A stretch of 64,000 nt of DNA from Cycas panzhihuaensis (lineage: Eukaryota > Cycadophyta), in NCBI GenBank assembly GCA_023213395.1, contig CM041465.1, positions 169,143,741 to 169,207,740 of the forward strand, in the 5' to 3' direction. This document shows, piece by piece, positions 35,500 to 46,702 of the stretch. A program made the translations under genes and the position numbers. Every line of letters starts with the position of its first letter. Position 1 is the stretch's first letter. The notes under the pieces are model-generated. The model did no database searches. It was not told the DNA's origin and saw only the letters and a program-made list of their open reading frames with translations.

Positions 35500-36363
35500 A
35501 TTAAATTTTATATTCTAAATAACCATAATCTTCTTCCCATATGGATCTCATAGTCTATAAGTTTTATCTTGGTCATAATACCCCATGAATATACACTTTA
35601 AACTTTTCTAATCTAACTTCTTATGAGTAACATCTGGGATGTGGATGTATCTAATACATATAAAAGTTCTCAAATGGCTAATGATAGGCTTCTTACTGGT
35701 CCATGTTTTTTTGGGGTTTATGCTATGAATTACCTAAGTGGGTACCTGATTCAAAATATGAATAGCAGTCGCCATAGCCTTCGCCCAAAACATCGGTGGT
35801 AAGTTTTTAGCATGCATTATATAACTTGCCATCTCCATCACGGTATGGTTCTTTCTTTAAACAACTCCATTCTATTGTGGGGTATATAGGACTGTAAATT
35901 GTCACTTTATACCATGATCATGACAGAACTGATTAAACGCATGATTGTCATATTCCTTACTATTATCACTTCTTAAAGATTTAATCTTCTTACCACTTTT
36001 GTTTTCCACCATTGTTTTCTAGTCATAAACGTGATCAAACACATCTAACTTGTTCTTAAGAAAGTATACCCAGGCCTTTTTGGTGTAATCATCTAAAAAT
36101 GCAAGGGTGTAACGAGCTCTTAATATCGAAGGGTTTGGAAGTGATCCTATTATATCTGAATGCACAAGCTCTAGCTTCTTCTTGGCTCTCCAAGCATTAT
36201 CCCAAGCAAAAAGGCAATGATGATACTTGCCATATATACATCCTTCACAAATACCATCTAAGTAAGAAATTGATGATAATCCTTCTACCATCTTCAACCT
36301 CTTCAGCAGTGTAATGTTTTTATAATTAAGGTGTCCAAGGCAATCATGCCAAAGTTTACTCAC
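35500..36363 (-). pseudogene. P GAG-pre-integrase and integrase
   Basis: The open stretch 36,019-36,363 starts MSKLWHDCLGHLNYKNI, continues with CEGCIYGKYHH (the zinc-binding HHCC part), LVHSDIIGSLPNPSI and FLDDYTKKAWVYFLKNK. This is the usual transition from GAG-pre-integrase into the integrase core with its first catalytic Asp in HSDI. The rest of the core and the C-terminal part extend left to about 35,500 with stops. Confidence 0.87.
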
Positions 36364-36559
36364 ATCATTAGCGTTGGTGACAAAGGCGTAAGACTTCTTC
36401 TAAGAATGAAATTTCTCAAACACCCAAAAGTTGTCTCTAACTTTTCTAGTAGTAATAATAGAGAAATTTTACTTCAGATTCTTAATCAAGTATCTACCAT
36501 GGTATATCTCCATCTTCATACCTTGTTTGTAGATCTCCTAGGTTGAAAGAAGGTTTAAT

Positions 36560-37714
36560 TATATCTTGGGTATGTAATATACCCCAATAAACTTACCACC
36601 TATAATGGGTACTTTGTTGATACCTTCCACTGGCAATATGTGACCATCTCTAAGGATGAATTTGGTACCACTATGATTTTTGTTCATTGTATAAAATTAT
36701 CTTTCTAGTAAGAGATATGCTATGAAGTTAAGAATCCAATAATCTCTCCAATTAGATTCAATTGATAAGGTTTTTGCTTAGATGCTGTGAGCAGTAACAC
36801 TCTTCCCTTTATCATCCTGGCTTACTTTACACTTGTCATGTCTCTTAAACCAATAGTTCTTCTCTCTATGACCATCTTTTTTGCAGTGATTATATTTTCC
36901 ATTGAATTTCTTCCTTTCTTGGGAACTTTTTCTAGACCTTTGTGTGAACTTCTCCTCCTAAGTAACCCCCTTCCTCTGAGTCTTCATGGCTAAGGTCTAA
37001 CTTGATTCAAAACCTCCAAGTATACCATGATGTTTTAGCTTGGCATTCTCTGCTAGAATAAGGTTTTTAAGGCCATCAAATGTCTCTACCTCCATTGCCT
37101 CATCTCTATTGTATATAGTCTAAAAAGTGGCAAAGGTAATAAGCAACTTCGACATGATTATTATGAATAATAATGCATCATCAATTAATTTTTTCTTCAG
37201 TTCTTCTAGCTTATTCTTCAAGTCTGTAATCTTGTTTAGGCATGAACTGATGTTTTTCTCATCTTCCACATGCAAATTGAGTAACTCCAACATCAAGTCA
37301 AGACATCCATTCATCTTCTTCTTTTCAAAAGCATCATACAGTTTTATCTAAATTTCATTTGGTTCTTCAAGATTATGAACCAAGGCTCTCTGATTTGGTG
37401 CCAGTGATAGTTTCAACAAGCCCATAGCCATAAATTTTTTCTCTTCAAGTCAAACTCACTCTTATGATCCAGTGAAATTACATCCACCTTTGCCTTCATG
37501 ATACCCAGAGTTGATTCGCCATCAAAACAAGTTCTATGTTAGCCTTCCACTTGCTAAAATTATTACCATTGAAGATAATCTTTAGGCATGATGCACTCCA
37601 TCTTGAGAAATAGGCTCCAACATGAGCCAAAATGATACCAAACATTTGTCTAATAGAAAGCACCGTTGTGGTCTCCTCTAGCTCAAGTGCACATAATGGG
37701 GGTACACAAAACAT
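36560..37714 (-). pseudogene. P gag and protease region
   Basis: Gag starts near 37,714. The segment IIFNGNNFSKWKANIELVLM (about 37,585-37,530) matches the copia FNG.NF..W...M motif. A zinc knuckle at about 36,900-36,850 reads KYNHCKKDGHREKNYW, with Tyr for the first and last Cys. The protease loop near 36,745-36,720 reads WILNFIA where WILDSGA is expected, so its catalytic Asp is lost. Low-complexity Lys-rich coding lies at 37,120-37,314. Confidence 0.72.
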
Positions 37715-38958
37715 TGATTATGCATGCCTTAGGCAACTCACTGATTGTTCTCCCCTCACAAATGGACTCAAAGCACATTTAAATGAACTCAAAAGTCTAA
37801 AAAATAACCCTTAAGTCACTTAATAGTGTACTCTAAGAGATGAGGAATCCTTCTTATAGCAATAATGCATGGCCTCCAAGATAAAGAACATAATAAACAC
37901 ATTTGATCTGTATTTAAAATGACTCAAGAATGCTTCATATATCCTCAAAATACTTCATAATAAGTAATATACCTTTAAATTAATGGTGAAGGGCCTTCTT
38001 ATAACTTTATATTTGAAAAGAATATACCAAAGGGTATATTTTAAAAGTTGTAACTTTTTGGTCAATGTGTGGCTTCCACAACTAAACGCACATGCTATAA
38101 ATCATATTATAATATATACTAAGGTTCAATTAAGTAATGCGATATCAAATATTATTAAGCTAGTGACTTTTGATATCACATATTACTTTCCACAGTCGTT
38201 TATACAAGTGTAGTAGCTAAAACTTGCAATATCAATAGGTGGACCAGCAACTATTATTACAGGTCTTCTCTCACATGTATGGCTAGTACATGGCATGAAC
38301 ACAGCCCAACCACCTCTAAAAGTGCCCATCCAAACTTAATACAATTGTTCCAAGCTAAACTCATGTGTACTAGTCTCTAAACTCTCACAAATATTAAAAA
38401 AACTTTAATGAAGTGGCTTGATTCAATAAAAGAGCTAACATCTTCTATTGTACACATATTCCAACACTTATATATCGATAAGAAAACACCAATGTAGGCT
38501 CCAATCATGTCTACAAATGCTAATAAAGGGTTTGATAGCAAACAATAGCTAGAAATAGGCTTCTTTCATTGAAATTTATGGTATTTTATTGAGAGGTGTA
38601 ATCAACCTACATGTATACAAATGTGGTTATCCTCAATATTATTTGATCTCCTTCAATACACACTTCTACTAGCTCCAACAATATGTTTATTCATAAACCA
38701 ATTTTGGATGACCTCTAATGAGCCACCTCGTTCTATGTTTGTGGCTTGTACACCTGAAGATTGATCGTAACTAACCCTTATTCTTCATTGATTAGTGTTT
38801 TTTACTACTTCAACCACCATTGATTTATTATACTTATTTTTGCATAGTTTTGGAGTTAATGGACCCTTAAGACAAGTCTTGGGTTTGATGGCTTCACCCA
38901 AAAACCAGTGATCTTACTGCTTTACTCAATATTAGGCTTTAGTTGTGTAGGACCCTAT
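37715..38958 (-). other. P leader, no domain seen
   Basis: About 1.2 kb lies between PBS and gag. No recognisable gene was seen. Confidence 0.45.
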
Positions 38959-38971
38959 GGCTCTGATACCA
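38959..38971 (-). other. P primer-binding site (initiator tRNA-Met)
   Basis: On the minus strand TGGTATCAGAGCC is an exact match to the plant initiator tRNA-Met PBS, directly beside the LTR. Confidence 0.92.
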
Positions 38972-39312
38972 TATTCGGGAACATGAAATCATACATGTAT
39001 GTTCCCATCTGTAGAATCTTTAACCATACAAAGCAAGCAAATAAAAGATACACATAGAATACAGATGCATAATACATAGGATTTACATGGGAAAACCCTT
39101 TCGAGAAAAAACCCTTCTAGATCACATTGATTATTTCAAAATGATTTGATACATTGAATACACAATGGTTTAAGACTTTTATACTCTTATAAGAGGTGTC
39201 ACCTAACAAGGGTTGTGACCCTTTGAATTCTTCGCACATTTTCGTTAATCACCATTAGTTAAACCACATTAACATTAACTTAATGGTTTAATAAACAATT
39301 GTCACATTAATA
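38972..39312 (-). repeat. P 5' LTR
   Basis: This 341-bp LTR is homologous to 33,189-33,529. Both terminal dinucleotides have decayed (tattcggg.. at the inner end; ..cattaata at the outer). Confidence 0.85.
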
Positions 39313-40443
39313 GTTATTGTAGGTAAATAGACTCGAGAAGGAATAAGGAGGTGTCCTAAGTAATCACAAATGATCTAAATTATAATAGAAGGATCAGGAT
39401 TCCTACAATTACCCCTATCGATATAAATGATTAATACCATGGAGGTATGCAAAAGTAAACTTAGAGTAAACTCAATAAATGAAGGGAAAAGGTAAGAATT
39501 AATTGACATCACAAGGACTTAGGTTGGTGCATAGGCTCTAACTAAAATAATGGGTTAAATGTCAACCCCATGAGTGACTTCATATCAATGTCATGACCTA
39601 TTTCCATGGTTGATTTAGGTTTTATCCATGCAAAGTAGGTTTTTATCATGACTGAGGCCATGATGGGTCCAAACAGTTAGATTTAAAGGTCTTAAATGGC
39701 CCATATAACTAGACCCAAACTACATAATATAGGTGGAAATAAGATTAGTACACAACCTATCTTAAATACCAAGGTGGTGGTAGTAAGTACGCATAATTGA
39801 TAACTCATTATATATATTTATATATATATATATATATATATTCTTATTATTTTATTTTATTTTATTTTTCTAAAATGTATACATATGTAAAGCCTTTATG
39901 GTATGAAATAGATGTGGTGGTAAGTCAACTCATGGGAGACTGCATGGACTAACTAAACTAGCTAAACTTTAACAAAGCAACAACATAATTAAGGCCTAAG
40001 GTATTAGTGAAGAGGACTAAATTATAGGATTATTATAGGTAGTTCATATAAGAAACTTTGAGTGTTATCATGTAGCACATGAGTGGAGTCCTAAGGTAGG
40101 CAACCACAAGGAGCTCATACCATCTTATTGTAATAAGGATCAAACAAGATATAATTTGGTAACTCGAGGGTAAAGTAACGAGTCTACAAGCATGAAGAAC
40201 GCATAAGCACAAGGTCATAGGTTAGAGATACAAGCTATGAGAACTAGTGGTTTGCAAGCTAAATGATCATATAGAGAATGTTAATGAGGGAGTAAAGGGA
40301 CTACCTAAAGCTCAATAAGAGAGATGTTGGTAGCGATGAAAGGCTTATAAGTTAATGACACAATCAGGCAAGGGTCACAATGATGAGAAAATAAGTAATG
40401 GGCTTGACTATGTGGGAAGTAGAGTCAACTCAAAGCATGAAAA
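39313..40443. other. Unassigned AT-rich DNA between P and S, with microsatellites
   Basis: No coding domain is visible. A (ta)n tract lies at 39,808-39,841 and a (tttta)n tract at 39,849-39,870. It may be the same older sequence as 31,942-33,188 and 43,017-43,799. Confidence 0.5.
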
Positions 40444-40448
40444 GGACC
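40444..40448. repeat. Target-site duplication of S, left copy
   Basis: The sequence is ggacc, identical to 43,012-43,016. Confidence 0.85.
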
Positions 40449-43011
40449 TGGACGTGCTGCTACGGGATAACTACCTAACTGATAGGTGTGGGAGGAGTAA
40501 GTGATGAAATGATAGAAAGTAGAACCTAAAAGGCGGGTAACTACCACGCAGAGCACCCCGTGCGCCGGAGCGCGAGTTCGGGATCTGCAATGGAGTATGG
40601 CTACTATTGGGCGACCCTTCCCCACCTTGATCAAGGGGCGAAGGTACGTAGGATGAACCTGAGTTGACCTAGGGATAGGACCCTCCCACCCTTGGGTGGC
40701 CAGAAGGGGGGAAGAGAAGGCCTACTGGAGACAGGCCAAGAGTAATCCTACGCAACCTGACCGGATGCACGAGCGATGCGGGAAGCAAGGCGCTCGTGCG
40801 GTTAAGGAAAAGGAAGGAAAGGTAAGGACAAAGAAAACTCTTACAATCTTTCCTACGGATAATAGGGGGTGCATGCAACAAAGCAAATAAATACAAAAGC
40901 AGTTTCCCCTTTTAATCTTTCAATGTTCTAATTACTAAGAAAAGAATAAAAGGAAGAAACAGGGTAACGAAGAGGAAAGGAAGCGTGCACCTAGGCCGAA
41001 GGCGTGCGAGATGACGTAGCCTCCACGAGGAGCACCCAACCACTCCGCTGACGCATCTGGGATCACGGATGCATGGACAAAAGGGGGTTCCTTACCCTCC
41101 CCAGAAAAGTAAATGCAATACCAAAGGAAGGAAAGGACCACTAGCTAATAAATAAGATAGCATAAAACATGATACACGCAACGAGCACTTACCGGTAGAG
41201 AGGCCAACGGGCAACGTTCTCCGCGCATCTCGAGTACCTGTAAGCAACAAGGGTCTCCCTCTTCCCAAAGGAAGAGCACTAACATGCAACGCGAGGATCT
41301 AACAATATATGTCTAGCAACATAAGCAAGAGTCTAAATATACATGCGTTAGCGTTAGTCCAATAAGGAAAATACCAAAGGAAAGTGACCCAAATGAAAGG
41401 AAACAACAAGGCAAGCCTCGGAGTGGCCTACTTCCCGTAAAAGGTGCCCCAACCTCCCCCCAGGAGCCACAAGGAAGCGAGGAGAAAGTCAAGAACCAAG
41501 GCTGGAAAATGGCTGGAAAAAGGGGCAAGAGAGACCCAAAGATACCCACGGGGGACCGGGATGCTACGGGGAGCAAACCGGGTAACCGTGGAGCAAGGGT
41601 GAAGCAAGAACCCGCAGTTGGGGCCTATGGATGGCACCCAAACCCGAACAAAGGGTCCCAAATCAGCGTTGCAACTTGTGACAGCGCTGGTTTGGGCGGC
41701 CAAAGGGAGCCTTCAAACCCTTGTTTACAAGCCAAGAGGAGCACGAGGCGAGAGGGAGGTTTTGGGGGGCCAAGAGCCGCCTAGGGAGCGTGGAAGGTGG
41801 TACTAATCCACCCGGATCCTCTCCAAAACCAATGCAACCCCACAACGCCACGCTTGGACAAAGAACGCAGTAAGAAGCACAGGAGAGTGGTATAACAGTC
41901 CTCCAAAGGGAGGAAAACCAACTCTCACTAACAAGTAGGAACAAATAAGTCAAGCACAAATATCACAAAAACAAATGCAAAATGAAGAATACAGGAAGGG
42001 AGGCAAGGGATTTGCCTCGGCTAAAGGACAAAGAAAGAAGGACTGGAAAAATAGCCCAGATCTGGAGTGGAGCAGGCTTGAGGCCCTGCTACGGGGTGTG
42101 ACGGGAAACACCTGCAAATGGGGAACTCGTAGACTGCCTGGGTAGAAACCAGCTGGAAACCGCTTCAAGGAGCCCTCCAAGGCGTTTGAGGGGTCGAGAG
42201 AATGTCTCACCGAGCCAAAGGAGAGTCAAGGTCAGATGAAGAGGTGCAGGTCCAGTTGCAGCAGCAAACAACAGAGAAGAGCAGAGCAGGAGAGTGTTTT
42301 TCTTAAGAGCAACTTCAAAAGTGAGCCAAAAGATCTTTGAAAATGAGCCAAAAAGGGCTTAAGTACTCAAGCAAAACCCTAAACCGTGCGATTAGGGCGC
42401 AGCTGGAGGAGAAATAAAGTGCAAGCCACATGGCAGTTTCGCAATAAATGCGAAATTGCCACGGCGGATTTTTTAAAAATAATCTGAGATAGTCGTACCG
42501 CCGGAATATGCACGCATCACGGATATTCCAGTGATCGCAAAAACTGTGGTACGCGCCTAGGGTAGAGAATGGGGCCCACCAACCAGTCCAGGTTGGGGGC
42601 AGACGACCGAAAAGGCTGACATAACGCTAAAACGCCCACCTGGGAGCAAGCAAGCCAACAAAACGGGTCCAAAGGAGCAAAAATAGGGCTCAAGTGGGGT
42701 GGCAAGTTGACCAAACAATGATGAGTCATCACACGGGCGGAGGTGGTGCAAACCTAGTGGATCCTGGAGCGAGGAGGGCAGATGCGGGAAGCAATATGGT
42801 CACCAGGGTGCCACACTTGCTGGGAGTGTGCCCCTGCTATAGTCGTCATAGGCTAAAATAAGTGCGGACGACTACAAGGCCGCCCACAAAGTCATACACA
42901 TGCAGATACGCAAGCAAACATCCAGTAAAAGAAAGCGATGATAATGCAAGAGACATACCTGCACTTACCTGAGTCGGTGATTCCGTATCCATTCCCGGAA
43001 GCCGGGAAACA
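40449..43011 (-). repeat. S: solo LTR, 2,563 bp, GC-rich
   Basis: It starts tggacgtgctgc and ends gccgggaaaca on the plus strand, flanked by the perfect duplication ggacc, with no internal coding region. The minus-strand start TGTTTCCCGGCTTCCGGGAA is similar to the LTR start of element A, which sets its orientation and suggests a related gypsy family. It is much GC- and CpG-richer than its surroundings, so it is probably younger. Overlapping open frames on both strands (for example 41,509-41,784) reflect base composition, not genes. Confidence 0.85.
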
Positions 43012-43016
43012 GGACC
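43012..43016. repeat. Target-site duplication of S, right copy
   Basis: The sequence is ggacc, identical to 40,444-40,448. Confidence 0.85.
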
Positions 43017-43799
43017 ATAAAGTATCTATAAGAAAAAGAGGCCAACCAATACTTAACATGAGGAAGGTTATCTAGGGCATGAAATCAAGATCCACTACTC
43101 CATGATGGTCCTGTGGACTATAAAAATAGGTATGGATAAAGGATGCCCTCTTAGGGTGATAATAAATAGTTGTATGAGATCAAAAGGAGTCATTAATGAT
43201 ATGCATTAATGACTAAAAAGAAGGTCACAGTGGGTCTTGTGAAATGTGATTAATGGATGCTAGTTTATACTCATGGAGTAGTCCCTACACCCCTATGGGG
43301 CATGCCCATAAGGGGAAAAGGGGCTCACAAGGGAATAAAAGGTATCATAGTAGGCATGATATAGAGTCACACTGCATGGGCATAAAACCATAATGGAATG
43401 CACCTAGTTTAGGTTCATTTTAGAGATAATAGGAAAGTAAACATGGAGAAATAAAGTCTACATAGATGATGAAAGAAAGTAAAGCATATATTTTTGGATG
43501 TTTTATTGGTTTTATGATTTTTTTTTTGTTGATTTCTTTTTCTAAATTGTATTTATAAGTGTTAGTTTATACTTGTGACAAAGTATTTCCAATTCATGCT
43601 TATGGAGGAGCATGATGCCCTTATGGGGGGAAAATCTTGCTAGTGAAAAAGGATAAAATAGGGTAAATGGCTTAACACAATAATGTGCCCCTAGAGAGGG
43701 ATACATATTATGCTAAGTAAAGGTAGTTTAGGCTCATTTCAAAGTGTGTTAGTAGCTTAAGCTCTTACCAAAGGAAGGGTGCCCCCAGTGAGGGCAAGG
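43017..43799. other. Unassigned DNA between S and D
   Basis: No coding domain is visible. A poly-T patch lies near 43,519-43,528. If D were intact, its RT would lie here on the minus strand, but no RT motif is visible. Confidence 0.4.
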
Positions 43800-44113
43800 T
43801 TAGCTATAAAACTTCTTAATATGCCCACATGGGAACCATCCAAGATAAAGAGTGAGAATAGGGACATGTAAGTCATGCTCTAGCTCAGGATCAAAGGTAG
43901 GAGGTCCATGAAGTTCATGGTAGAAGTTAGATAGGAAAGGAATATAAATGATGGACTCCTCATGGGACATTAGTGACTTAGACTTGTCATCCAAATTATA
44001 AGTAGGAGGGGCTTGATCCGAGTCAATCCACATGACTGTAAGGTCTAGGAAATCCTATACAAGTTGAACCATATCAATAGTTTATGGTGGGGGTAACATA
44101 TGAGTTATGACAC
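43800..44113 (-). pseudogene. D pol fragment upstream of RT
   Basis: The open stretch 43,800-44,033 encodes DSDQAPPTYNLDDKS, then HEESIIYIPF, aligning with DQAPFHFKEGN..ETEDIILIP of A (about 25,730-25,670), the linker before RT. HELHGPPTFDPELEHDLHV has no match I recognise. Coding similarity to A ends at the left edge. Confidence 0.55.
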
Positions 44114-44118
44114 TTGAT
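44114..44118. repeat. Target-site duplication of L1, left copy
   Basis: The sequence is ttgat, identical to 44,771-44,775. Confidence 0.85.
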
Positions 44119-44770
44119 TGTTGAGAATACAAGGTCTCAACCCTTTAACTGCCACCAAGATCTATTACATTCTTGTAACTAGTTATAGAAATCGAAACTT
44201 AAAATTACATGCAAGTTCTTAAACTAGAGATAAAATAATAAATAGAACAAGAAATCCAAGCACAAAATGTACACTTGATATAACATGGTAAAACCCCAAT
44301 AGTATGCTAGGGAAACATCCATACAAGAAAGGTATCGATCTTTATTGTCACAAAATGGAGAAAATGTACATAACCATTAGTAGAGTGCTCTCAACAATAA
44401 CAACCAGCTACCACCCTACTCACAGTATATTAAAAAAACCTCAACATAAAGAAATATGCCCTAAATCGAGCTACATGAGAGAGACATACAAGGCATAAAT
44501 CTTGACCATAGAATCTAGGTTATTTTATAGAATGACCCTAATTCTCTTTATAATTTAATATTGTTTCAGTGATAATTTTTTGGATCAAGGACTATCGCCC
44601 TCGAACCCCCTCTTAACGGGGGGCATTCCATGCCCCCTGCAACCCCTAACCAAGGGGGGCTCTCGCCCCCCTTAGAACCCCCCGAGAAAGGTTTCGAGGA
44701 GGGGGGAGGAACTGCACTGCTAACATGCCAAAATTTTAGCCTCTAACCATTGTTGTCACATTTCCCAACA
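44119..44770 (-). repeat. L1: solo copia LTR
   Basis: This 652-bp LTR starts tgttgagaatacaagg and ends cccaaca. It belongs to the same family as the C2 LTRs, with no internal region attached and a perfect ttgat duplication. It is therefore a solo LTR, the usual product of LTR-LTR recombination. It contains the GC-rich hairpin at 44,652-44,673. Confidence 0.9.
44652..44673. repeat. GC-rich hairpin in L1
   Basis: Perfect arms aaggggggc and gcccccctt of 9 bp surround a tctc loop. It lies within a wider block of alternating g- and c-runs, 44,590-44,710. Confidence 0.85.
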
Positions 44771-44775
44771 TTGAT
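44771..44775. repeat. Target-site duplication of L1, right copy
   Basis: The sequence is ttgat, identical to 44,114-44,118. Confidence 0.85.
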
Positions 44776-45930
44776 GAGGTCCTAGATTATGAGATAAAAG
44801 TATAATAAGATTATAGGGTGGTATCTAGGTGAGCAATAAGCCAAGGGACACCCCCTTGAAAGTTTACTTATAAAGAAAGGGAAGACAGAGGCCAACTTAG
44901 GTCTAGTGGCTCAAGATGATCATTAGTATGATCTGGGTGGTGGTTATGAAGTAGTTTGATAGAATGGCAATTTAACCAAGCTCATTACAAGGGGGACTTA
45001 TAGTTGGGAGAACACTAGAGAGACCATGCCCATTCATCCTCAATGGTGTCCTATTGAGATTGTGAGATAGGGGAACTGTGTGGGTTTAAGCTAAAGGAGG
45101 GAAGGATGTCCATATAAGACATTCCCACACCCCCCTCTCCTAAGAGTAAGAGATAATAATCATCTACCTTAGAGGGGGCTCAAAGTCCTCAATATTAGAT
45201 TTAAGGTCAATTAGAACAATTAGGAAGTCATAGCTACCTACACCAATGATGGAAGAACAAACCATATTTAGCCTTGGTGAAGGGGGCTCTACCTCATGGT
45301 ATAACTCTGGGCCTTAGAAAAATCCCACTAAGGAAAGGTCAGCTATATTAGAATTACTATCCTTAGTGTCAAAGATAGCTTAACAAGCTAAGAGTGATGA
45401 TCAAAGAGGGGGAGGCTCATAGGCCATAACTTAAACCCACCCCTTATGGATGAATTTAAGTTTCCTCTATATGTAAGAATAAATGGCATTTATTTGGTCT
45501 AATTAGGGTCATCTTAGGAGGATATTAAAATCAACATCCATATCAAGGATAATGATGTTGGTGGGGATAGTTTTATCTTCTAAGGTCAATAGTAAGGTAA
45601 CAATCCCAAGGTGTGCCTTTTCATTCCAATCATATCCTTAGCACTTCCACTAAACAAGTTCAAGAGCCCCAATGCCTAGGCTTTTTAGCATTCAAATGAT
45701 AATGGCATTGACTAAAGAGCCATTATCTATGACTATTCTCTCCAAGGTAAATTTTGGGGTATCAATGGTAATAGTAAATGACTAATACCAATGTTATTCA
45801 TGATCCTTAGGGGTGGTAGGTCACTTAGGTCAAAATTAATAATAGGTAAATCCTAGGATGTAGTAGTGATTGGATGAACTAGAACTTCTTTATGCCCAAG
45901 AGCATCCAAAAGAAAGACTCACTAGTTGGG
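44776..45930 (-). pseudogene. D protease and following linker
   Basis: On the minus strand ITIDTPKFTLERIVIDNGSL (about 45,765-45,705) matches the A protease, with the same DNGS loop. NEKAHLGIVTLLLTLEDKTI and an IIILDMDVDFNILL segment follow towards 45,500. Upstream, close to C1, LLDALGHKEVLVHPITTTS and INFDLSDLPPLR align with the equivalent A segment at about 26,760-26,660. Stops are frequent. The stretch 44,776-45,150 is a poorly conserved linker. Confidence 0.75.
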
Positions 45931-45935
45931 GAAAC
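45931..45935. repeat. Target-site duplication of C1, left copy
   Basis: The sequence is gaaac, identical to 58,853-58,857. Confidence 0.88.
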
Positions 45936-46233
45936 TAAAAATAGCGGATCTATCCTTCATCTCCATGCACTAAACACAAAGGCAAACATGGAAGCAAGAT
46001 AGACTTAAGAGAAAGAAAGTAGCTCTTACAAAATGGGGAGGTAAGAATGAGCCTCCCCCATTGATCTTTTACTTTTATATTGAGATAGGGAGCATTAGAG
46101 TTAAGTGAAATGAAATTATACATAATACACATGAAAGTGTATTTCACTTAAGTGATCTAATTTAATGTTCACTTAAGACCTTTTTTAGAAATAATCAACT
46201 AATGTAATGACCTTGTGACAATAACCCTTTTGA
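45936..46233 (-). repeat. C1 3' LTR
   Basis: This 298-bp LTR is highly similar to 58,555-58,852; shared stretches include ctatccttcatctccatgca. Terminal dinucleotides are decayed (ta at the left; ga at the right). Confidence 0.9.
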
Positions 46234-46245
46234 ATCTCCCCATTA
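46234..46245 (-). other. C1 polypurine tract
   Basis: On the minus strand aatggggagat is directly beside the 3' LTR. Confidence 0.7.
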
Positions 46246-46487
46246 ATGGTAGAAGGTCATTTCATCCTATTTTATTCTATCCTATGAGGTCTTCATTTAA
46301 GCCTCTTACAAAGCAAACTACTATAACACTTTTGTGGAAAACCCTCATGGAGAAGAAAACCCATAAACTTTCTAATCTACTAACCTAGCTCAGGCAGCTC
46401 TTTAAATGAAGCCAGATAGCTAATCAGTACAATGAATTTTGTAGCTGAAATCTACTAAGTCTCCATATACCATTTGGTCATCTCCCA

Positions 46488-46625
46488 TGCCCTTTTGGGT
46501 TTTCATAGGTTCTAATTTTCCAAAATGATATAACTCTTATCCTTTCGCGCCCATAAGGGGTTTTCATGAATGGGATAAATCAGAGACTTATTATTATCCT
46601 TATGTGCCTACAAGGGATTTTCACG
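46488..46625. repeat. Three-copy degenerate repeat of about 57-60 bp in the C1 3' region
   Basis: Cores gcccttttgggttttcat (46,489), gcccataaggggttttcat (46,549) and gcctacaagggattttcac (46,606) recur at spacings of about 60 and 57. They lie between the RNase H end and the 3' LTR. Confidence 0.7.
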
Positions 46626-46702
46626 AATGAGACAGAGTATGATGGTCCTATTGTTATCTCCTTCAATCAATTGGAGATAGAGGCCCTAAGACCGAGTTGC
46701 TT

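Larger units (their letters stand above)
33189..39312 (-). mobile_element. P: Ty1/copia retrotransposon
   Basis: Two LTRs of about 0.34 kb enclose PBS, gag, protease, integrase, RT, RNase H and PPT in copia order on the minus strand. No 5-bp duplication could be matched (gcatc on the left, gttat on the right), so the left edge is uncertain or has rearranged. Decay is heavy and no long frame remains. Confidence 0.88.

Noticed and set aside
38959-38971. Possible tRNA gene ends at PBS sequences
   Set aside because: Only the 12-13 bases complementary to the tRNA 3' end are present, always beside an LTR. No cloverleaf could be drawn around them.
39808-39870. AT-rich tract as a possible MITE or scaffold attachment region
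   Set aside because: It is a simple (ta)n plus (tttta)n microsatellite without inverted terminal repeats or a target duplication.
41313-42271. Many overlapping open frames on both strands in a GC-rich stretch, resembling a host gene or CpG island
   Set aside because: The stretch lies wholly inside the solo LTR S bounded by ggacc duplications. The frames overlap in all phases, lack domains, and are what GC-rich non-coding DNA gives.
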